Assembly: GCF_012911975.1 (NCBI RefSeq)
Contig: NZ_SMDQ01000022.1
Span: 1-64,000, forward strand
Origin: Nodosilinea sp. P-1105
GTDB lineage: Bacteria > Cyanobacteriota > Cyanobacteriia > Phormidesmidales > Phormidesmidaceae
Direction of reading: 5' to 3'
Length of the DNA stretch: 64,000 bases
The notes beneath the pieces are model-generated. The model was not told the DNA's origin, made no database searches, and saw nothing but the letters and a program-made list of their open reading frames with translations. Position numbers and translations under genes: made by a program. Of the stretch, positions 34,610 through 42,502 are shown in pieces. Numbering within the stretch: position 1 is the first letter of the stretch; each line of letters begins with the position of its first letter.

Positions 34610-35553
34610 GACTTCTTCTTACCCCCAAACAGACCAAAAAAGCCCCCACTGCTTTTGTCCGATCCCTTGGCAGTTGTGCCAGATTTACCGGACGCTCCCC
34701 CCGCTCGATCAAGGCGAGTCTGAATGGTTTTAGCTAATTCATTGTCAGGGGTAATTTCTAAGGCTCGCTTGGCATGGACCCGGGCCATCGTGACCTGGCC
34801 AGTCTTCAAATACAGGCTGGCTAGGTAACTATGGCATCGGGCGCTTTGGGGATAAGTCTTAATGGCTTCCCGCATCTCTAAAACGGCCTGACCATAATCT
34901 TGGGACTGCTCATGCTCCTGGGCTCGGTTAATGTAGCTATCTAAAATAGTGGACTGGGAGCGGCGGGGCGGGGGCGGTGCTGTCCCTGATTTAGGGGGTG
35001 GGGCCGCGGGTGTGGCGGTCGGGGAAGTAGGTGACGCTTGGGCTTTAGGCGTTACGCCCGATCGCTGGCTGGCAGCAGCAGAGCTAGCGGTTCGGTATAG
35101 ATACATCATATTCAGTTCGCTAAGCTGGCCGATTATCTGTAACACCGAATCGAGTTTGTCGTACTGTTCGCTAGCCAAGGCATTGACCGCTTGCCGGTAG
35201 GCAGCATCCACATGGGGAGCTTTGATCAACTGTTTGGCCGGCTCAGAGTCAACCTCTGGTGGTTTGGTGGCCCGGCCTAGGGTCTGCCCCTTTAGCTTGA
35301 GCACCAGCTGATGCTCAGTGCTGGGCTTGTCTTGGCTGAGGACCTCATAGGCTGGATTCACCCATTTAGACAAAAGTTCGCTAGCCCTTTGTTTATCAGC
35401 AGTTGAGGCCGTTGATAAACTATCGGGATGCAATTTTCGAGCAATGGTCAAGTATCGTTTGCGAACGACTTTGGCATCTGCGGAAACCGGGATCCCTAGC
35501 ACAGCGTGATAATCACTAAAATCCAGCTTAAACAGCCCTTGCTCCAGTTGCAT
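34606..35553 (-). CDS. J-domain protein with C-terminal TPR
   Basis: The protein is 315 aa. The N-terminal J domain (about 8-70) reads DYHAVLGIPVSADAKVVRKRYLTIARKLHPDSLS with the HPD motif intact, so it can stimulate DnaK. About 75-190 is a charged, Ala/Pro-rich linker (TPAAPPPKSGTAPPPPRR), and about 205-285 has two TPRs (QDYGQAVLEMREAIKTYPQSARCHSYLASLYLK). A Lys/Gly tail ends in GLFGGKKKS. No zinc-finger or substrate-binding domain of DnaJ is present. Co-chaperone specificity is unknown. It overlaps hisZ by 4 bp. Confidence 0.88.
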   Translation of the reverse strand: MQLEQGLFKLDFSDYHAVLGIPVSADAKVVRKRYLTIARKLHPDSLSTASTADKQRASELLSKWVNPAYEVLSQDKPSTEHQLVLKLKGQTLGRATKPPEVDSEPAKQLIKAPHVDAAYRQAVNALASEQYDKLDSVLQIIGQLSELNMMYLYRTASSAAASQRSGVTPKAQASPTSPTATPAAPPPKSGTAPPPPRRSQSTILDSYINRAQEHEQSQDYGQAVLEMREAIKTYPQSARCHSYLASLYLKTGQVTMARVHAKRALEITPDNELAKTIQTRLDRAGGASGKSGTTAKGSDKSSGGFFGLFGGKKKS

Positions 35554-35662
35554 GCTTACCTACCCGTAAACCCCCATAGCTGGGGGTAGAAATACGTTTT
35601 ACGCGACTTAACCACCCCCAGTTTAACCAGCCCTTGCCCGATTATGCCCAGCTTTTATCCCC

Positions 35663-36511
35663 TCACTGGCGAATTTCAGGGACAGGGGCAAACTCGGGCA
35701 AGGGAGTAACCTGCTGCAAAACCTGGCCCATGGCCTGATGAATTTTGCCATTGGTCGCGAGCAAGCGCCCAGTGGTAACCAAGACAGGACTGCCATCATA
35801 AGCCGTTACGGTACCCCCTGCTTCCCGTACGATCGCAATTCCCGCTGTAATATCCCAAGGGGATAGTCCCCGTTCCCAGTAGCCGTCTAAACGGCCACAG
35901 GCCACATAGGCCAGATCCAGAGAAGCTGCCCCGCCCCGGCGTACCCCCTGGGTAAGATGGGTAAAGGTACAAAACTCAGCATAGTTGTTGTCTAGGGTTT
36001 CGCGGCGATCGTAGGCAAAGCCCGTGACCAGCAGACTGTTAGCTAAGTCTGTGGTGGTCGATACGGCGATCGGTTGACGGTTAAGGGTTGCGCCTAACCC
36101 TAGCCCTGCCCGAAAAAGGTCTCGGTGGATGGGGTCATACACCACCCCAAGCACTGGGTCACCATCCAGCAGTAAGCCAATGGAAACGGCACAGAAGGGG
36201 TACTGGTGGGTGTAATTGGTGGTGCCATCTAGGGGGTCAATGGCCCAAAGCAGTCGACTTTGCTGGTTTCCCCTGGCCCCAGACTCTTCTGCCAGAAACC
36301 CGTGGTCCTGGGGCAAATGGCGTAGCATTACCGCCATCACTGCCGCCTCAGCGGCCTGGTCGGCTTCGGTAACTAGATCCCCAGATCGTCCTTTTTCTTG
36401 AATCGAGGTTAGGTTGCCCCAGTAATGCTCCAGAATGACGCCGCCAGCTAAAGCCGCCTCTGTAGCAATGTCGAGCCAAGTTTGTAAATCTGTCGATGTC
36501 GGAAACGACAT
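35663..36511 (-). CDS. Inositol monophosphatase family phosphatase
   Basis: From ATG 36511 (MSFPTSTDLQTW, preceded by GAGGA) it is 282 aa; a further in-frame ATG at 36556 is less likely. Metal-site motifs are complete: TEADQAAEAAV, LAEESGA, WAIDPLDGTTNYTHQYPF and WERGLSPWDITAGIAIVREAGG. Members hydrolyse inositol-1-phosphate or histidinol phosphate (some cyanobacterial and actinobacterial HisN) or bisphosphonucleotides. The neighbour hisZ makes a histidinol-phosphatase role worth testing, but no residue here proves it. Confidence 0.9.
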   Translation of the reverse strand: MSFPTSTDLQTWLDIATEAALAGGVILEHYWGNLTSIQEKGRSGDLVTEADQAAEAAVMAVMLRHLPQDHGFLAEESGARGNQQSRLLWAIDPLDGTTNYTHQYPFCAVSIGLLLDGDPVLGVVYDPIHRDLFRAGLGLGATLNRQPIAVSTTTDLANSLLVTGFAYDRRETLDNNYAEFCTFTHLTQGVRRGGAASLDLAYVACGRLDGYWERGLSPWDITAGIAIVREAGGTVTAYDGSPVLVTTGRLLATNGKIHQAMGQVLQQVTPLPEFAPVPEIRQ

Positions 36512-36668
36512 GAAGTATTCCTCATGCAAGTTGGTGGATGGGGTTGCCTGGCGCAAAAAGGCAACAGGCAGAAGGCAGAAAATGACTTTCCTGTCTCTAA
36601 GAGGTTTTAGCGTCGGCAGGTGGGTGGGTTATGCCTGCCATCCGGTATGACTACCCTGCAGCATAAAC

Positions 36669-36743
36669 CGGCCAACCACTCCTGATACCTGATACCTAAA
36701 ACCTGACACCCTTAGCAACGGTGGTCATATTTCTGCCAGGCAG
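36669..36743 (-). repeat. Dispersed repeat family B, copy 1
   Basis: Reading minus, the segment runs from GGCAGAAATATGACCACC through a GTGTCAGGTTTTAGGTATCAGG core to GTGGTTGGCC. It is homologous to 37520-37590, 40000-40070 and 51222-51295. It lies downstream of FdC2 and upstream of the IMPase gene, with no coding potential. Confidence 0.7.
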
Positions 36744-36745
36744 CC

Positions 36746-37114
36746 CTAGTCATCTTCTATGGGCAGGCCAAATCGTACTTTACCCTTGCCAAAATATCGA
36801 CCAAATTGCAGTTCGTAGACTTCATCTTCATCCTGGGTTTCGACCCGTAGATCGCTACGGGGGTAGCTAACGCATAACAGGGCATACCCTTGACGCCGCA
36901 GATCGGGGGAAAGGCCCATGGCCTCTGGCTGGTCAACCTCCCCTTCCAGAATGCGCACGGCACAAGTGGTGCAGGCCCCGTTGCGACAAGAAAAGGGTAG
37001 ACTAGCACCCTGGTTTTCAGCGGCTTGCAGGATGTAGCGGTCTTCGGGTACCTCTACGGTGTAAGTCTGGTGTAGATCGCGGTGATAAATGGTAACAGTG
37101 TGGGTGCAGGCCAT
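36746..37114 (-). CDS. FdC2-type 2Fe-2S ferredoxin
   Basis: The protein is 122 aa with a plant-type ferredoxin fold. The cluster ligands are SCRNGACTTC (C-x4-C-x2-C) and the distal Cys in YALLCVSYPRSDL. The C-terminal extension EDEVYELQFGRYFGKGKVRFGL is the mark of the FdC2 group found in cyanobacteria and plants. FdC2 is a low-abundance ferredoxin implicated in chlorophyll synthesis, iron response and photosystem maintenance in other systems. It is monocistronic. Repeat B copy 1 follows its stop. Confidence 0.85.
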   Translation of the reverse strand: MACTHTVTIYHRDLHQTYTVEVPEDRYILQAAENQGASLPFSCRNGACTTCAVRILEGEVDQPEAMGLSPDLRRQGYALLCVSYPRSDLRVETQDEDEVYELQFGRYFGKGKVRFGLPIEDD

Positions 37115-37325
37115 AAAACCTTAGAACGTGTCGGCATGTCCCCATAGTCGCACGAATCCAGTGGTCATAGCTGTAGGATCCAGGGGCCCAACTTATTTCT
37201 TTGGAATTCGCCTTTGGGGCTGTCCGAGCATCGTTGACTGCGTTACTAATCAATCTCCAGGTAAAGGTGGTGTCAGGGAACATTGTTTGCTACGATAGCT
37301 TTTCGGTAGAGTAATTCTGCCCCCT

Positions 37326-37412
37326 GGAGAGATGGCCGAGTGGTTGAAGGCGCAGCACTGGAAATGCTGTTTAGGGGAAACTCTAACGAGGGTTCGAATC
37401 CCTCTCTCTCCG
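37326..37412 (+). tRNA. tRNA-Ser (GGA)
   Basis: This is an 87-nt cloverleaf with a long variable arm. The acceptor GGAGAGA pairs with TCTCTCC (37405-37411) with discriminator G. The anticodon loop CTGGAAA puts GGA at 37360-37362, and the T arm reads GGTTCGAATCC. The CCA is not encoded. A repeat B copy lies 110 bp downstream. Confidence 0.97.
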
Positions 37413-37519
37413 TTTGATGAAACCTGCGTCGGCTACCGAGTACGAGTGCTCGACAGCAGCAATAATCTACCTACTTGCTCAAGCGGAACTCTGCCCAACC
37501 CCTACTATTGCCTGCTGAA

Positions 37520-37590
37520 GCCTGACCACCTTGGCTAAGGGTGTCAGGTGTCAGGTTCTAGGTGTCAGGAAGGATTGACGGACTAATGTT
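37520..37590 (+). repeat. Dispersed repeat family B, copy 2
   Basis: The segment CCTGACCACCTTGGCTAAGG, then tandem GTGTCAG GTGTCAG and TTCTAGGTGTCAGG, ends in ATTGACGGACTAATG. It is homologous to the copies at 36.7, 40.0 and 51.2 kb and here lies between tRNA-Ser and the end of the minus-strand transporter gene. Confidence 0.75.
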
Positions 37591-37609
37591 GACATACTGT
37601 ACCGGTGCG

Positions 37610-39496
37610 CTAGGGCAACTCTCCCGGAACGGCCGTTGGTGGCATCGATGGCGGCCCCTGGCGTCGCTGGGTAGACAGGCGTTCTAGGCTGAGGCAGATC
37701 ACCCCTAGGGTGACTAAAATCACCCCCATCCACTGAATAAAGAGTAGGGAGGACTTTTCCCCAGGAACAATAATGTAGGCCAAAATAGCAGTTACCACTG
37801 GGCCGCTGGCCGCCACAATCGAGGCCTGGGCCGCTCCCATCAGCTTCACCCCGTAGTTGTTAAACAGGTAACCCAATAACGTCAGCAAGCCTAGTAGGCC
37901 AGCTCCGCCATAGAGACCCAGGCGGCTACTGGGCTCGCCTACGTCTAGCCCCACCAACGATCCCACAATTAAAATCACACTAGTGAGGGCAAAAATTGTA
38001 CAAAACTGGGTCAGGCTGACGGGGACAGGATGGAACCGTCGAAAACAAAGCTGCATCGAAACTAAAAACAGGGCAAACGCTACACTGGCCAGTAAAGCTG
38101 ACCCTATGCCCCACAGGGAAATGGAGGCTCCACTGAGGTCGCTATATATTCGGGGTAAAGCCGTAAACACAATACCCATACTGATGGCAAACATGACAAC
38201 CAGGCGCAATGGCGTTGGCCGATCGCCAAATAAAGCCCAGGCTAGGGGCACTGTAATCAGGGGATACATAAACAGCAGGGTGACGGCAACCCCGGGTCCG
38301 ACATCAGAGATGGCTTTGTAGATTAAAACTTGGGATAAGAATAAAAAGCTGCCACTGGCTATAGCCTGGGCCAGGGGGCGCTTATCGCGACTGTGAAACA
38401 TTTGGCGCATATCAACCCAGACCCGAGGATAAAGTTGGGCGGCTACCAATGCCAGCAAGGGCAGGACAACCACCATCCGCAGCCATAGCAGCATGAGCGA
38501 ATTCGGAATGGTTAGGGGTAAGGTGGGGCTGATGGGGATCCGCCCGAACAATTCGCCCCCGTAGCCGATAATGCCTACCAGGACGTTGTGGAAAGAGAGG
38601 GCCAGGGTTGATAGCCCTACCAGCAGGAGTCCCAACTGAACTTGGCCATTGCTTTTAGAACGCTGGGGCGGTTGGGTCGAGCGCCCCTGGGGGGGCATGC
38701 TAGCCGACTGGACGGATGGAGTGGGCTGATACTGCAATGAACTTGACAGCGGCAATTGAATGCCACGGTCGGTTGTTGGGTAGCCAGCAGGTGGGGCATT
38801 CGGGTTAGGGCGATCGCCGCTCCCCCCGCTGCCTGCATCAGTGCTAACAGGCAGCCCGTTAGCACGCTGGTCATAACCAACGCTCGGGGGCATGAGTGAT
38901 GGCTGCACCATCTGCTGCTGGAGCTGTTGGCTCAGCCGAGTTACTAGCGCGTCTAAAATCGCCTCCCCCTGCTGCTCGATGGTTTGCATACGGTTTACCT
39001 GCGTGGACAGGGTGCTGTAGTAGCTGTTGAGATCTTGCTGTAGCGATCGCAGGGTAGTGTGCAGGGTGGCATCTAGGGCGGCTAGGCTTTGGTTGGCTTC
39101 CGCAATGGTCGATAGGGCGTTACTATCGCTAGTCGTCGTTGTTAATCTTAATGAGGCGGTCAAGTGGGCCTGCAAGTGGGTGGCCAGAGCCTGGGCCAAA
39201 CGCTTCGCCCACAACTGTTGTTGAGCCAGTTGCTGCTGACTTAATGCCTGGGCATGATCAGCCTGAAGTTGCCGATGCTGTCCCTTGAGACTGTCAAAAT
39301 CTTGTTCCAACGCCTCAATATCAGCCATAAGGCGCTGTTTGTGGGCCTGTAAGTAGGCAATATCCCCAGTCAGCTGAGTTGACACGTTGTGTCGCAGGCT
39401 TTCTAAGTCCTGGCTCAATACCCGTAGAGCATCTTCAGCCTGCTGAGGCCGCCACCGGGGTTGGGAATCATCGGAGGAATGGTCAATCGGCCCCAT
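37610..39496 (-). CDS. DMT (EamA) transporter with long N-terminal coiled coil
   Basis: The protein is 628 aa. Residues about 15-190 are strongly coiled-coil (Leu/Gln/Glu/Ala heptads, for example YLQAHKQRLMADIEALEQDF) and then Pro/Gln/Ser-rich to about 280. Ten predicted membrane helices from about 290 to 605 form two EamA domains (VGLSTLALSFHNVLVGIIGY, then LLFMYPLITVPLAWALFGDRPTP and ...IVAASGPVVTAILAYIIVPG). DMT carriers export amino acids, metabolites or drugs. The coiled-coil extension is not typical and may mediate self-assembly or anchoring. No substrate can be assigned. Confidence 0.86.
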   Translation of the reverse strand: MGPIDHSSDDSQPRWRPQQAEDALRVLSQDLESLRHNVSTQLTGDIAYLQAHKQRLMADIEALEQDFDSLKGQHRQLQADHAQALSQQQLAQQQLWAKRLAQALATHLQAHLTASLRLTTTTSDSNALSTIAEANQSLAALDATLHTTLRSLQQDLNSYYSTLSTQVNRMQTIEQQGEAILDALVTRLSQQLQQQMVQPSLMPPSVGYDQRANGLPVSTDAGSGGSGDRPNPNAPPAGYPTTDRGIQLPLSSSLQYQPTPSVQSASMPPQGRSTQPPQRSKSNGQVQLGLLLVGLSTLALSFHNVLVGIIGYGGELFGRIPISPTLPLTIPNSLMLLWLRMVVVLPLLALVAAQLYPRVWVDMRQMFHSRDKRPLAQAIASGSFLFLSQVLIYKAISDVGPGVAVTLLFMYPLITVPLAWALFGDRPTPLRLVVMFAISMGIVFTALPRIYSDLSGASISLWGIGSALLASVAFALFLVSMQLCFRRFHPVPVSLTQFCTIFALTSVILIVGSLVGLDVGEPSSRLGLYGGAGLLGLLTLLGYLFNNYGVKLMGAAQASIVAASGPVVTAILAYIIVPGEKSSLLFIQWMGVILVTLGVICLSLERLSTQRRQGPPSMPPTAVPGELP

Positions 39497-40138
39497 GGTT
39501 ATCTGGCTCTAAACTGATGTAGATGGACTGATACAGATGAAGTCATGCCTGGCCGTGGCCAAACCTGTCAGCTAAAGGTGAATGTTAGTATTGTGCTCAA
39601 AAAACTCAAAAAGATCTCATCAAAAACTAGACCAACACCCATAGCGCCCCTAGATTTTAGCGCCTGGCTTCCATCCTTTCCCCTGATTTTGGGCATTGCA
39701 GGCCCGATGATAGACCGGTAATCGGTAGGGCAGTCTAGGGGACCCTTGCCCAGAGCAGTGCTGCTATCAACGCCTTAGGCAAAAGGCTGCCGTTAGCCTT
39801 AAACCAGGTTTAGTGTATCGAACCGGCACGATCCCGACCAGAGTCCTAACATCAGGACGATTGACCTGGGCAGATGAGGGACTCGTCCTGGTTCCGAGTT
39901 TGGCCCAGAACAGTCTGCCATGGTCAGCCTAGGCGACTAGTCCCTGTCACCACCAGTCTGGCCAACGGCCAACACCCTGCTCATACTTTGCGACGTAAGT
40001 CAGCCAACCGTTCCCGACACCTGACACCTAGGCCCTGCCCCCCTGAGCAAAGGTAGTTATTTCTGCCAGCCAATACCAAATCGATGGGGGCCGAGGCTGA
40101 GAGTTAAAATGCACAGATAGTTTTCTCTAAAGCAGTTC
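39497..40138. other. Non-coding region with repeat B copy 3
   Basis: This 640-bp gap between divergent genes has no convincing frame. It holds repeat family B at 40000-40070 (on minus: GGCAGAAATAACTACC... GTGTCAGGTGTCGGG), and an imperfect repeat around CAGGACGATTGACCTGGGCA (39853-39872) with GGACTCGTCCTGG (about 39882). Promoter elements for the kinase gene at 40139 probably lie in its right end. Confidence 0.5.
40000..40070 (-). repeat. Dispersed repeat family B, copy 3
   Basis: On the plus strand it reads CAGCCAACCGTTCCCGACAC, CTGACACCTAGGCCCTGCCC, then CTGAGCAAAGGTAGTTATTT and CTGCC. The same layout in the same orientation is found at 36669-36743. Confidence 0.7.
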
Positions 40139-41941
40139 ATGGCCAAGGTTGCCTACCAACTCCGCTCTCTCCTGGAGTTCCTGAACGCCAGGCTGTCTCG
40201 ACGGATTACCTACTGGGTTTTTCTAAGTATCATTGTGATTGAAATTATTATCCTGGTGCCTTCTGTACTACGCCGGGAACGGGAACTGTTGGCTAATTTG
40301 CGCGCCCTATCAACGGCTGAAGCCAGGGGGCTACTCTATGGCCAAGCGCTTGATCAATCTGGCAGCGATGGCGTTTTGGAGGCCTTACGGGCTCTAGAAA
40401 CCAGCGGTGTTGTTTTGGGCGGAGCCCTTTACGACGCTCAAGCGCAACTGGTGGGCACATTTGGAGAACCCCCCGCCCTCACCAGCGAGGGCGGCCAGGA
40501 TCGTTATTATCGTTGGCAAAATCGATATGACGCGCCCTGGGACATGGACCTGCTGGAGGATCGCTATTGGTTGATTATCCGCCATGACGCCAGCGGGGTA
40601 CAGCGAGAGTTTTTCGCCTTTATTGGCCGGATTACTGGGCTGGTGATCATTATTTCTGCCTTTGTCACCGGCACCACCCTCTATGTGCTGCGTTGGTTAC
40701 TGATCAAGCCTGTGCTACAGCTAAGACAGGATCTCCTCACCGCTGGAACGGCCATTAGCCAAGGAACAGATTCTCTCACCTTAGACTTTAAAACCCTGGA
40801 TCTGGCCAGGGATGACGAACTGGGGGATGTGATTACCGCCTTTGGGCAAATGCTGCGGCAAATTAGCCACGCCATTACCACCAGGCAGCAGAGTGAAGCC
40901 CGCTTTCGTACCCTGGTGGAACAGGCAGTAGATGCGTTTTTTGTGGTTGATCAGCAGGGGCAAATTATCGATGTCAACCAAACGGCCTGTCATAACCTGG
41001 GCTACAGTCGAGACGAGCTATTACGTCTAGCGGTACCTGATGTTCAGAAGGCTTTTACCGCTGCCGACTTTGAAAAAATTTGGCAGCAGCTGCAACCGGG
41101 GCTGCCTCAAACTCGGGAAGGCTGGCACCAACGCAAGGATGGCACAGGATTTCCAGTGGAAGTGCGGTTGGGCTTACTCGAGACCAATCAAAATCACTAC
41201 ATTTTGGCCTTAGCCAGGGACATCACAGAACGTAAGGCGTCGGAAAAGACCCGGGCACGGTTGGCTGAAATTGGTGAACTGGCGGCCATGATCGTCCATG
41301 AAGTACGTAGTCCGTTAACCACCATTCTGCTGGGGCTGAGCTCATTTCAAACCTTGGCGTTATCAGAGCGAGCCCAACGACGATTATCCCTAGCCTTGGC
41401 AGAGGCTCAACGGTTACAGCAATTGCTGAATGAAATTCTGATGTATTCCCATGAGCCCATCCTAGAACGCGAGCCCATCCCGCTGCAGGCGTTGATGCAA
41501 GAAGTTGTCAGCAACCTGGAAGCCCATCTGGCGGATAGCCATAAGTCTTTGCGGTTGGGGCCGAGCCAGACTGGAATTACCCTATGGGGCGATCGCAACA
41601 AGCTCAAACAAGTTTTCATTAACCTGGTTAGCAACGCCATAGAGGCCTGCCCTGCCGGGGAATCGGTAACCTGGCAAGTGGATGCCTCCACCCCTCAACA
41701 GGTTACCCTGTCCATCCATAACGGTGGCGCCCCCATTCCCCCCGATATCCTGCCCAAATTAACGGTACCGTTTTTCACCACCAAGCCCAGCGGTAATGGG
41801 TTGGGGCTCGCTATTACCAAACAGATTATCGATGCCCACGGGGGCGAATTAACCATCACCTCATCTGCCGACCAAGGAACAGTGGTGACCGTAACATTAC
41901 CCCTAGCCGGGCCTGGGAAAGAGAGATTAGCAGAGGTTTGA
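40139..41941 (+). CDS. Membrane sensor histidine kinase with PAS domain
   Basis: The protein is 600 aa. Membrane helices at about 20-42 and 163-188 frame an extracytoplasmic sensor of about 120 aa. A HAMP-like linker (about 190-255) precedes a PAS domain (about 260-365: AVDAFFVVDQQGQIIDVNQTACHNLGYSRDELL). The HisKA box has IVHEVRSPLTTILLGL, followed by the ATPase domain (GDRNKLKQVFINLVSNAIEAC, SIHNGGAPIPPDILPKLTVPFFTTKPSGNGLGLAI). The G1 Asp is replaced by His in HNGG, which also occurs in NtrB-like kinases. No response regulator gene is nearby. The input signal is unknown. Confidence 0.9.
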   Translation: MAKVAYQLRSLLEFLNARLSRRITYWVFLSIIVIEIIILVPSVLRRERELLANLRALSTAEARGLLYGQALDQSGSDGVLEALRALETSGVVLGGALYDAQAQLVGTFGEPPALTSEGGQDRYYRWQNRYDAPWDMDLLEDRYWLIIRHDASGVQREFFAFIGRITGLVIIISAFVTGTTLYVLRWLLIKPVLQLRQDLLTAGTAISQGTDSLTLDFKTLDLARDDELGDVITAFGQMLRQISHAITTRQQSEARFRTLVEQAVDAFFVVDQQGQIIDVNQTACHNLGYSRDELLRLAVPDVQKAFTAADFEKIWQQLQPGLPQTREGWHQRKDGTGFPVEVRLGLLETNQNHYILALARDITERKASEKTRARLAEIGELAAMIVHEVRSPLTTILLGLSSFQTLALSERAQRRLSLALAEAQRLQQLLNEILMYSHEPILEREPIPLQALMQEVVSNLEAHLADSHKSLRLGPSQTGITLWGDRNKLKQVFINLVSNAIEACPAGESVTWQVDASTPQQVTLSIHNGGAPIPPDILPKLTVPFFTTKPSGNGLGLAITKQIIDAHGGELTITSSADQGTVVTVTLPLAGPGKERLAEV

Positions 41942-42018
41942 GCCGCAGGCCTGTTTTTCCATCGTGGGGCGGGCCGGGAGTAGGGAGCCGCGATCGCCTT
42001 AATGCCGTTTTCCCTCAG

Positions 42019-42384
42019 CTAGAAAACATCCAGGTCCAGAGCTTTAGATCCCCCTTGTTCAATCATCACTAAAATTTTGCCCAACTGAGACCAAATCAGT
42101 AGGCCAATCAGCACGGTCATGGGCGCTCCCAAGGCGTAGGCTATTTTGCCAGAAAACCCAAATAATTGAATGCCAGACGCCAGAAAGACGCAAATCCCTG
42201 CATTAATACCGAAAAAAGGAATTTGCAACTGTGGTCCGCGCAGCTTGGCCAAAATTCTAGTGGAGCGGTTGGCGTTCCATTCACCAACGGATTGCTGCAA
42301 GACAATACTAAAGGCGTAGCCAGACGAAATGGCGGCTAAGAAACCGGCAAATAGCAGAATGTAAGGGGGTTGTGAGTACAGCAT
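42019..42384 (-). CDS. Conserved cyanobacterial small membrane protein
   Basis: From ATG 42384 (MLYSQPPYILLFAGF) the protein has 121 aa; a TTG at 42402 gives six more. There are three hydrophobic segments (about 9-30, 55-77, 85-105) with RILAKLRGPQLQIPFFGINAGICVFLASGI between them, and a polar C terminus (EQGGSKALDLDVF). I recognise it as a cyanobacterial hypothetical without known function. It lies downstream of, and convergent with, the PAS kinase gene. It is 119 bp downstream of UbiB on the same strand. Confidence 0.72.
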   Translation of the reverse strand: MLYSQPPYILLFAGFLAAISSGYAFSIVLQQSVGEWNANRSTRILAKLRGPQLQIPFFGINAGICVFLASGIQLFGFSGKIAYALGAPMTVLIGLLIWSQLGKILVMIEQGGSKALDLDVF

Positions 42385-42502
42385 CTTAACCACGCGAAAC
42401 AATTATTAATCTTTTGCAATTATAAAGGAGAGTCATCCCCAGGGTAAGACGATCAACCCAGGATTAATGACTAGCCAGGACTGATCACCTGCGGCAGGCA
42501 AG

